From Diadema setosum (lineage: Eukaryota; Echinodermata; Echinoidea; Diadematoida; Diadematidae): a stretch of DNA of 64,000 bases. The position numbers were made by a program, and so were the translations under genes. Under the pieces are notes generated by a model that saw only the letters and a list, made by a program, of their open reading frames with translations, was not told the origin of the DNA and ran no database searches. The DNA lies in assembly GCA_033980235.1 (NCBI GenBank), contig CM067065.1, positions 23,015,337 to 23,079,336 on the forward strand. The letters are read 5' to 3'. Shown here in pieces: positions 57,001 through 64,000 of the stretch (positions are counted from its first letter, which is position 1; every line of letters starts with the position of its first letter).

Positions 57001-60000
57001 GTGCAAATTTCCTCCGCTTTTCACTGACGTCTGTTAAGGGCAATTATTCCCCCTGCACTCTGAAAGAGACAAGTCAAGCGTTCTTTTATTATGCGAGAAA
57101 AGTGAAAATATGTTGAAATTCCTTTATATTTTCTTTATATCGTTCCACACAGGTGACATCTCAAGCTGTAGTAGTCTTCTTATACAGCAATGAGTGAGTA
57201 GAGGTTTTCAAAAATTCATAACTTTTGAACGGATTGTCCAATTTCTCTCAAACTCTCACTGATGTGTTCTACTAATATTACTGCATTCACTTAATCCACA
57301 TGTCGATGAAAGTGGACGTGTCCTTTAATCTTGTGGTTGATTTCAAAACTCATCAACTTACTAACATCACCATATCAGGTCAATATCTTTTCCTTTTTAA
57401 CAGTAATTTCTGCGGTAATTATACAAAATCAATTGGCCAGTCTGTATTGCGTTCTCTCTTTTTTGACATTGTATATATTAAGGGGATTGTATAGTTTTTG
57501 GTTGAGACCTACATTCAGGTTTCTAACATTTTTTTCTTTATCTTGTGAGATAATGAGAAGCCTCTTATGAAATCTGAAAGAAGATGTAATTACATGAGGA
57601 ATTCAACGTTTATTTGATGAAAATTGGTTTTGAAATGGCCGAGATATCCAAAACAGAGGCGATTCAAATAAAACGTGCCAGTGGGACCCACCTTTTATTA
57701 AGATCGCTTTGTGGATGTTTCAGCTATTGCAAAGCCGATTTTCATCAAATAAATTTTGAATTCCTCTTAGAATGGTATGCATTGTACTATTTCTAAAGTA
57801 TTTTCTTGGTATCTCGCAAAAAGTTAAAAGCCAAATTCTTATCTCCACCATTACTGTACCATCCCTTTAAGCCCAAAGAATATGACAAACCCGATTCTGC
57901 AGTAAACTTTTCAATACTGCGTCGTGATCCGTCGTGTCTGTTGTCTGAATGACTTGTAGGACACATTAATCGATTTTGTGTCCTTCATCTTCTGCGTTTA
58001 TATTTGAGGACGGGAGGGGATCTCTGGGGTGATCTCGGGTGCTCTTGCTCATGTAGTTGACGTAATAATGTACATATTGCTGCACTTTATATGTCTACCG
58101 TTTCCTTTTTGTTTTTTTTTGTTTTTTTACACTGATCATACCTATTACTTCGTATTTTCCTGCAAAAGAAAATGCACGTTTCGATTTCTTGATAAAATTT
58201 CTTAATCGATGATAATGTTATTGTTTGGATGGGCCACCTTTCTGATTACGTAACTTCTGGTTACGATGCTGCTGGACTACTGAGTATCTCTTTATGTTTG
58301 TGGTTATTATATGTGCGGTCCAAGATGTGTATTTAATACCGTATGTCACCTCAAAAATATATTAACGGGATCTTCCGCAATGATAACATTAAAAATATCA
58401 AATCAATAAAAATACTATGTCAGGGTATGAGAATATATCTCATTGCCCACATATTACAGAAAATCCCATTCGATTTGATTCTGTGGTTAAAGAAATGTGA
58501 GGAATTTTGTAAAGCATGTCAGGAAGCCCCTTCCCTCCAGGTTCTCTCCATTGTGTTCACAGTCCAAGAACATCCTATTAGTGCTAAACTTGCACATGGA
58601 AGAATGAGGCTCATGACATGCTTTACAACAAGCTACATTTTTCTGGTACCGCGTAACCAAATTGAATGGGGTTTTCTGCAAAATAGAGCTAAGATGTTAT
58701 ATTCTAAAACCCTGAAGTAGCATTAAGACAGTTTAATAATTTTGGGAGTTTTCATGTAAAAATGCGAAAAGTAGAGAAAGCTCGGCAGGACATTAAGTGT
58801 CATTTTTATCACTCTGCCCCCCCCCCCCCCCCTCTTCGTATTATATGCTAGGTTTTGATTTCGGTAATGGTTTGTTTTTCAATCTACCAAACTCACAGAT
58901 TGCCCAATTGCAGGGGCTACAAGATGCCGCTGCGCGTATTGTTTCTTTGTCAAGTAAACGCAGTCATATCATACCTATACTGAAGAGTCTTCATTGGTTG
59001 CCTGTACAGGAACGTATTCGGTTTAAGATACTTCTTTTGGTTTATCAAGTTATTGAGGGAACAGCTCCTGATTACAATGTTTGTTTGTTTCGTCAATGCC
59101 AACCTTCACGAACTCTTCGATCCTCAACTTCAGGTCTCTTACATATTCTGTTTTCTAGGAAATCTTGGGGGAACGAGCTTTCGCTCACGCTGGACCAACG
59201 CTGTGGAATTCACTTCCTCGTGAGCTGAAAGACTCAAGCTCTATAACATCTTTCAGGAGTAATTTAAAATCCTATTTGTTTAGCAGTGCATTTTGAAGAC
59301 CAGTGTCTTTTGAAGACAGACTTTCTGCTTCTTCGTCTTCTTCTGTTGCGGTGATGTGCTTGTGTCTTCAGGCTGTTTGCTTTGATGTACAATTGTAAAG
59401 CGCCTTGAGCATTTAATCAAAGTGGAGAACGGCGCTATAGAATTTGTATGTGTCATTATCATTATCATTATCATTATAGGTGTTTGAAAGAACATTTCCC
59501 ACTTTTGATCATTAAAGGCATAATTTACCATTTGCAGATGAAAGCATTAGTGCTTTAAAATAGTTCTAAAATGTGAGTTAGGGATAGAAACAACCACTGT
59601 CAAAATTTGAATCCATATAATCGATGTTAAGTGTTGTTAAATACACAAAATGTGAACAATAGTTATAATAAAAATGTTTCCAGACTAAACCGTATACAGT
59701 TACGGTTTACTGAGAAAAACCCTGATATCTCCTTATATTTTAGGTTTTATTGCAAATATTTCATATGGTAGGATGTTTTATGATACAACAGACCTACACA
59801 TATGCATCAAATGTGATGTCTTGAACATTTTTGAAATCACTGCTCCCAAAGGTAAACTGGACCTTTAATAGTTCAAAAACTAATCATCCGATGAAACTGT
59901 CATTAATATGAGTAATAACTGAATAGTGTACAATTTTGTTGGAGGTGGTTTATATATGAAAGCATAAATCAGTTTCATGAAATCCATGATTAATTCCACA

Positions 60001-63000
60001 GTAAGGTTCCAGATTTTGTTCCATATTCAACCCTCTGTACAAAACGTTCACTTTGCACAGGGGTCAATGGGGTGTGTATGGGAATGCGTGGTTAACACCC
60101 TGGCAATGGTCTTGAACAATGGCCAGGGTGTGAATGCTTCATTATTTATTCATGAGAAATTCCACTATCACAACTAGTCTTTATTCAGTCTCTGGCAGTG
60201 TCTGTGTAAAGTCACTTCACTGAGATGTCATTTTAATGGATTTTGAAGCAATCAAAGTATCGCGAAGTGATATAAGTCATTCAGAGTAGCAGTGCCCAGG
60301 GCAATCCACATTATATTATTATTGATTAAGCATTCATGTGCCTAGGAGCGCGAGACTGACGCCTAGTCAACAGGTGGTTCAGGCATGTCCATTGTTCAGG
60401 GCCATTGCCAGCACACACTCACATACACATCATTGGTTCCTGCGCAAAGTTCAATTTTTGTACAGAGGGTTAGAATTTAACCAACATCTGAAACCTTACT
60501 TCAAAATCAATCTTAGATTTAATGAAACTGATTTACGCTTTCACATTCAAATTACCTCCAACAAAATTGTATACTATTCAGCTATTACTCATATCAATGA
60601 CAGTTGTATAGGGTGAATAGTTTTTAACTATTGATGATCAAAAGTTGGAAATGTTTTTTTTTTTAAACACCTAGTATTTGTGTGTACATGCATATTTCTG
60701 TGTATGTGTATACCTATATTGTATACATATATCTGCATATTCCTATCTTTATCTCTCCTTCTCCCTTTCCCTCTATCTCTCTTATATCTCTACTAATCCT
60801 CTTTTCTGTATTGATATCATTTTGTGAATCACTCTCACAATGCTATTATTTTCCCATATTTCTGTAATGCCGAAAGGGGAATATATGAAACAGGTGGAGG
60901 TATTGTTATATAAATTTTGATGTTGTTATTTGGAAAATGTGGGTCACGGGGTTCCGGAGTATGGGCCGGGGGTCGGGTGAGAGAGCTGGGGTTCCCAAGT
61001 GTTTATTTTAACCGATAATCTAGAAATTATTACAAAATTTGGCTAAGAAAAAATATAAATAGTTGATACATTCGAGGGTTGTGCAATAACATCTCTAAAT
61101 ATGTTATTTCTTTTATTATCAGTTTCTGAAATTGATGTCCTATTCTGTAAGATATTTGTAGTTCCATTGGAGGAATAATGGCGAAAGCAAACCAGTCGCC
61201 TTAGTATCTATTTTTTTTTCTGTCTTATAGTTCTGTTTGTTTATAAAAGTGTGTAATACGTCTCTATTTTGTTTGTTATGTGAATATAATTATATCGGAT
61301 ATTTCTCAACCTATTGATTTTTGTAATCACGATATTTCCTCACTCATATTTATCATACGTGTAAATAGTTTATCTTGTAACTCTCTGAAGGTTTGAATTT
61401 TTCTGTACATAGTATTTGTAATGTTATACGCAATTTAGTCCATGGATTACGTGGTATGATACGAATAAATAAACCTTTCTACAAACATTTCTATAAAATA
61501 CACACACACACACACATACATACATACAGTCGCTGTGTGCAAACAGGATATCTGATTGTATGATTGGAAAATGCGTCTTTTACCCTCTATTAGACCTACA
61601 TGTAAAGGTACCTTTGGATTTCTGTTATTATGGTGTGTGTTTGACAGTGTATTTTAGTCAAAATATATCATAAACTGTCGATAAATTGCCTCCAAAAAAA
61701 TCCACTAACAAATTAAGAAGTCGTTTTAAGAATTTCCATGCATCCAAACCTGGTACCAGTCGGTAGCGCCATAGTGCGAAAGCCAACCCCCGATGTCCCG
61801 CACGCCGTTCAAACGACCGTTGAGGACACCAAAGTGCGCGTGGTTATTGTTTCGCACAGACGAAGCGGATAGTCCGCTATCCGGAATCCGACCATCCTCA
61901 ACTCCTAGACGAAAACCCGGTTCTTTCTGGCACCCTATCTCATTAGAGTCTTATTTGCAGAAAAAGAAATACGAAAGTATCCGCAGGCAAAGAAAAATAT
62001 CAGTTATAATAATATGAAATAAGAAATAGTGGAGAATAATATTAATGAGATATGATAATATAATAGAATTAAACAATCATGTTATTCTTTTATTCTTTGA
62101 AATAGAAGTTATATCAGAATAATTATGTACATACTTTGCATATCATGAGCAGCTATTTAAGCGTTCAAATGCAATCCTCACTGAATCTTGCATGCAAGCA
62201 AATTGCTGTGTTTCACTAGTCTTGGGAATTTTGTGGTGGAAAAAGTCACCACAAGATTGAAATATATATACATTATATACATATTTTATAAGTTTGCGAC
62301 TGAAGGTTTGATATTGATAAATCAATCCGGCACCTCATCTTGTTGGGATACGATGGCAAACAACAACTTGCTTGTTTGGGGGTTTTGTTGTGTGTGTGTG
62401 TGTGTGTGTGTGTGTATGATGACGCGTGAAACATATTGAATTCCAATCCCATGAAGGAATTTATTGAATGCTTTAAAGTGTACCGCTACTTGATTCTGAT
62501 CAAATTCTCGCAATAAACGCTGCGGAGCAGAGCTACTTAGATAAGTACGCATTTAGAAATGACGAACCTTTTAGTATTTGCCGCAAGGGTTGACAGGCAC
62601 CTGGAAACAATGTGATGTCATCTAAGGCGATCTTGTGAGCGCTGTCGGACCCCATCGTTGCATCAAAAACAATCTTCAACACACACAGTTTTTAGGGGAT
62701 TTTAAAGGGATTGTACAGTTTAGGTTGAGAACTAATTTTAGGTTTCTAAAAATTTTCGGTGAGATAATGAGAAACCTCTTATAAAATATGAAAGAGCATG
62801 TAATCTTATGAGGAATTCAACGTTTATTTGATGAAAATTGGTTTTGACATGCTTAAGATATCCTAAAAAGAGCGATTCTAGTAGAGTATGGGAACCACAC
62901 TTTACGGTACTATTGCTTTGTTTTACTTTGTCATTGGATGTTTCACTCATTCCAAAAATTCTAAACTTTGAATTCCTCTTAAAATGGTATGCTCTGTATT

Positions 63001-63972
63001 ATATATCATAAATGTTTGCATGGTATCTCGCAAAAAGTTAAAAGCCCAATTCTCATCTCCACCAATACTGTGATACCATCCCTTTAACTTTCATTCAATT
63101 GAAGCTTAATTTCCTTTACATTATTTACATAATATGCACCCTATACATGATATCCAATAAAACACACTCCTTATAGCATTCAAATCAGATTAACATAAAC
63201 CTCGTCCGTTCAATTAAGTGTGTGACCATTAAATTTTATGAATATATAAATTTTGCAAACAAATTATTAGTATCTGTATTTTGTTTACCATGGTGATTTT
63301 TCTTTCGATGTTTATTTAAGTTGAAGATAGTAATGAAAGGGACCGGTCATGCAGCGGTATTATAATGTATTAAATACTTGTAATAATTCAAATAACAATA
63401 TCTACCATGTTGTTACTTATACTGGCGTCTTTGAATATTCAGAGTACCATTTTTATGTGAATTTGTCTGCCTCTTTACTTTTAACTCCTGTGTGAAGGAC
63501 CCTGCAATAATATCACAATTTATTACTGGTTAACCAATTTGATATTGGGGAAGGGTACAGAGATTACACTTTTTTTAAGGGGGAGGGGTGGGTTTTCATT
63601 GTTCTGTTTTGCTTTGCTTTGTTTTGCATTTATTTTGTTTTATCGGAGACAAAAGGTAGCAGGTTGTGACTCGAAATCGGGACCAATTGAGTTAAAATGT
63701 TGGACTCACCGTAAAGAGCGTATCGGACGAGGCGGTGAAAGAGTGAAACCGCCACTCGGACCCCTGGTGGCCAGACTTTGTCCATGAGGGTGTCAGCGAA
63801 CCATAGTCGGTCCCTGCCGGCCACACCGTCACGCTAAGCGTGCCGATACCCGTTCCCAGCATGTGATACCAGAATCCCAGGCAATAGTCGCCTGGGGATG
63901 AGTATTTTGGAGTCACCAACCTGGCTACTGACCCAGCCGGTTGGCCTGCATAGTCCGTGTACACAAAGTGAC
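42469..63972 (-). CDS. Gene C: MAM, F5/8 type C and fibrinogen-related domain protein, partial at 5' end
   Basis: Eight exons on the minus strand, in order: 63972-63710 and 62673-62601 (MAM, N-terminal part outside the window), 61934-61750, 56740-56591 and 53989-53860 (complete F5/8 type C domain), and 44165-44023, 43507-43246 and 42710-42469 (complete fibrinogen-related domain with stop). Phases match at every join (0, 1, 0, 0, 1, 0, 1), giving 1448 nt of open frame. The protein has no visible membrane segment here. It is likely secreted or anchored by its missing N-terminus, and by analogy with other F5/8 and FReD proteins it would bind glycans. The 10-kb intron before the FReD part holds a large transposon. 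Confidence 0.88.
43246..43507 (-). CDS. FReD exon 2 of gene C
   Basis: Phase 0 start, phase 1 end, 87 codons. VFQRRVDSEGNFSRSWEDY, GFGDLDRSHWLGNEPLRRI and YAKYSSFAID are hallmark fibrinogen C-terminal domain words. Acceptor TGCATAG, donor GTAAAG. Confidence 0.95.
43963..43990. repeat. (CA)n microsatellite
   Basis: CA run in the intron next to FReD exon 1; another at 44246-44272. Confidence 0.9.
44023..44165 (-). CDS. FReD exon 1 of gene C
   Basis: Phase 1 start, phase 0 end, 47 codons. DCSDLYNNGLHSSGMYSLRP and VYCDMDTDGGGWT are the opening words of the fibrinogen-related domain, with both N-terminal cysteines. The acceptor TTTAAG lacks a strong pyrimidine tract. It joins directly to the last F5/8 exon in phase, with only a five-residue linker before the first Cys. 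Confidence 0.93.
44651..44689. repeat. (TA)n microsatellite
   Basis: AT run in the intron of gene C. Confidence 0.9.
48195..49290. repeat. Direct tandem duplication, about 540-bp unit
   Basis: 48195-48750 and 48755-49290 align throughout, including the pyrimidine tract and ATGACTGGTGCCATG (48653) against ATGACTGATGCCATG (49193). Only the first copy keeps the CAG before ATG. No long frame is open, so this may be a repeated exon of a non-coding transcript. Confidence 0.8.
50517..50600 (-). repeat. tRNA-derived SINE fragment with poly-A-loop hairpin
   Basis: On the minus strand GGTCGTGGGTTCGAATCCCG is a perfect T-arm and B box, followed by GCTTGGGCTGC like an acceptor 3' strand. No matching D-arm or 5' acceptor is seen, so this is not a working tRNA gene. 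On the plus strand GGGCTGCTGTGA, A18 and TCACAGGCAGCCC form a hairpin with a poly-A loop. Confidence 0.6.
50888..50985. repeat. Homopolymer-rich stretch (T, G, C runs)
   Basis: Long T, G and C runs in mirrored order around TTGGCCCC. Similar G or C runs occur at 52547-52562 and 56492-56504. Confidence 0.8.
52877..52932. repeat. GC-rich hairpin near the right end of the 7.3-kb element
   Basis: GCGCGGGTCCCACGAACCG and its reverse complement flank an 18-bp loop. The arms include the subterminal ACGAACCG word. Confidence 0.9.
53320..53402. repeat. (TA)n microsatellite
   Basis: Two AT runs around TACATGGTT, just outside the 7.3-kb element. Confidence 0.9.
53860..53989 (-). CDS. F5/8 type C exon 3 of gene C
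   Basis: Phase 0 start, phase 1 end. VYPTNYDSESVVTVLFPALM, ASRFVRIYQL and YLRTEILG match the end of the discoidin fold (the ARFVRI and LRxExxG words). The terminal Cys usual after G is not here; the next Cys is in the FReD exon. Acceptor GTGCAG, donor GTATGA. Confidence 0.93.
54017..54056. repeat. (TA)n microsatellite
   Basis: AT run 25 bp upstream of the F5/8 exon acceptor on the gene's strand. Confidence 0.9.
56080..56420. repeat. Interspersed repeat, copy 1
   Basis: Aligns in opposite orientation with 58385-58735; shared words include GCAGAAAACCCCATTCAATTTGGTT (first 20: GCAGAAAACCCCATTCAATT), AAAGCATGTCA and CCTGGAGGGAAGGG. Family unknown; no coding frame kept. Confidence 0.75.
56591..56740 (-). 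CDS. F5/8 type C exon 2 of gene C
   Basis: Phase 0-0, 50 codons. VDVGIERWITGVLVQGRF and DYGKTIKASLSNDGTTWEDV are the central words of the F5/8 type C domain (VTGVxTQGR and YxxxYSxDGxxW in the family). Acceptor CACAAAG, donor GTAGTG. Confidence 0.95.
56774..57328. mobile_element. TTAA-flanked MITE, about 555 bp
   Basis: TTAA-AGGTCAAGTCCACC at the left mirrors GTGGACGTGTCCT-TTAA at the right; the inner arms GTGGATTGCTTGAATGCAG and their inverse resemble 7237-7825. It begins 34 bp upstream of the F5/8 exon 2 acceptor on the gene's strand. Confidence 0.85.
57478..57870. mobile_element. TTAA-flanked MITE, 390-bp family copy 1
   Basis: TTAA then GGGGATTGTATAG at left, ACCATCCCT-TTAA at right. It is colinear with 62702-63086 over its whole length (GAATTCAACGTTTATTTGAT, TATCTCGCAAAAAGTTAAAA). 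Confidence 0.88.
58385..58735. repeat. Interspersed repeat, copy 2 (inverted relative to 56080-56420)
   Basis: Same family as 56080-56420 in opposite orientation. The open stretch here is not supported as a gene. Confidence 0.75.
58850..59480 (+). mobile_element. LINE 3' fragment (L2/CR1-like) with ATTATC tail
   Basis: LQGLQDAAARIVSL, ILKSLHWLPVQERIRFKILL and PSRTLRSSTSGLL, then after a frameshift near 59165 AHAGPTLWNSLPREL and FRSNLKSYLF to TGA, are the conserved end of L2/CR1 reverse transcriptase proteins. The 3' part AAAGCGCCTTGAGC and GGCGCTATAGAAT, followed by ATTATC repeats, is the usual L2-type tail. It lies in the intron of gene C in antisense orientation to that gene. Confidence 0.88.
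59491..60650. repeat. Large inverted repeat (foldback) with nested MITE
   Basis: The left arm (59491-60140, interrupted by the MITE at 59512-59872) and right arm (about 60385-60650) are reverse complements over roughly 270 bp, including GTACAATTTTGTTGGAGG. The right arm shows the site without the MITE. Confidence 0.8.
59512..59872. mobile_element. TTAA-flanked MITE, copy 2 of the 360-bp family
   Basis: TTAA-AGGCATAAT at left and GGACCT-TTAA at right. The other arm of the foldback around it shows the unfilled target, supporting TTAA duplication. Same family as 35148-35527. Confidence 0.88.
61750..61934 (-). CDS. F5/8 type C exon 1 of gene C
   Basis: Phase 1 start, phase 0 end, 61 codons. CQKEPGFRLGVEDGRIPDSG with the domain's first Cys, then LSASS, HFGVLNGRLNG, GGWLSHYGATDWYQ, all family hallmarks. 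Acceptor GAGATAG, donor GTTTGG is weak. It joins the MAM exon in phase to give PGCQKEP. Confidence 0.93.
62387..62415. repeat. (GT)n microsatellite
   Basis: GT run in the intron of gene C. Confidence 0.9.
62601..62673 (-). CDS. MAM domain last exon of gene C
   Basis: Phase 0 start, phase 1 end, 24 codons. IVFDATMGSDSAHKIALDDI is the closing strand of a MAM domain (VxFExxxG...IAlDDI). The donor GTGCCT is unusual; reading on would give GAC, the usual MAM end, then about ten more residues before another possible donor. Confidence 0.88.
62702..63086. mobile_element. TTAA-flanked MITE, 390-bp family copy 2
   Basis: TTAA-AGGGATTGTACAGTTT at left and ACCATCCCT-TTAA at right. It starts 29 bp upstream of the MAM last-exon acceptor on the gene's strand, so it forms the end of that intron. 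Confidence 0.9.
63710..63972 (-). CDS. MAM domain middle exon of gene C
   Basis: Phase 1 start, phase 0 end, 87 codons. GHFVYTDYAGQPAGSVARLV, then DYCLGFWYHMLGTGIGTLSV and WRFHSFTASSDTLFT are the MAM core. The first strands with FE and Cys must lie in an exon beyond the right edge. Donor GTGAGT is strong. Confidence 0.93.
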
Positions 63973-64000
63973 CTTTCAGGCAATAGACAAGAAAGACAAT

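Noticed and set aside
58343..58720. Plus-strand frame of 125 codons
   Set aside because: Part of an interspersed repeat whose other copy (56080-56420) does not keep the frame.

Overview
This is eukaryotic genomic DNA from an animal. The genes are split by GT-AG introns, and the intergenic and intronic DNA is AT-rich and crowded with (TA)n, (CA)n and (GATA)n microsatellites, MITEs, LINE fragments and a Penelope-like element. The domain content (scavenger-receptor cysteine-rich (SRCR) domains with Ig-like domains, and MAM, F5/8 type C and fibrinogen-related (FReD) domains) together with the repeat types suggests a marine invertebrate deuterostome, most likely an echinoderm. That placement is inference; no species is identified.

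Layout. Two related plus-strand genes lie in a tandem segmental duplication. Unit A covers about 1-16340 and runs off the left edge; unit B covers about 26390-39800. Gene A (557-13805, 5' end outside the window) and gene B (23315-35843, with a TATA box and signal-peptide exon) each encode a type I membrane receptor: SRCR, part of an Ig-like domain, a 27-nt Gly/Cys microexon, further Ig-like domains, one transmembrane helix and a 7-8 residue cytoplasmic tail. Gene A has an Ig-like exon (13017-13316) that gene B lacks. All internal exons are symmetric phase 1, so cassettes can be skipped or shuffled in frame. Several 5' exons of gene B look damaged. Facing them on the minus strand is gene C (63972 down to 42469, 5' end beyond the right edge). 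Its eight exons encode the end of a MAM domain, a complete F5/8 type C (discoidin) domain and a complete C-terminal fibrinogen-related domain. The window is therefore a cluster of candidate secreted or surface recognition proteins with convergent 3' ends.

Between and inside the genes: 740-5800 is a unit-A-specific insertion carrying a dispersed 12-bp motif and ending in a 62-bp palindrome. 16801-19030 is a 5'-truncated Penelope-like element with a GIY-YIG endonuclease ORF, perfect 92-bp inverted ends and a hammerhead-like core. 45920-53217 is a 7.3-kb terminal-inverted-repeat element inside an intron of gene C. At least seven TTAA-flanked MITEs, two LINE 3' fragments and several foldback elements account for much of the rest. 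Minus-strand Ig-like relics at the right edge of each duplication unit hint at another Ig gene in the ancestral unit. The stretches 19100-20800, 21060-23260, 24620-26380, 37880-38730 and 40940-42460 show no gene or repeat family I can support beyond simple repeats and the low-confidence items listed.
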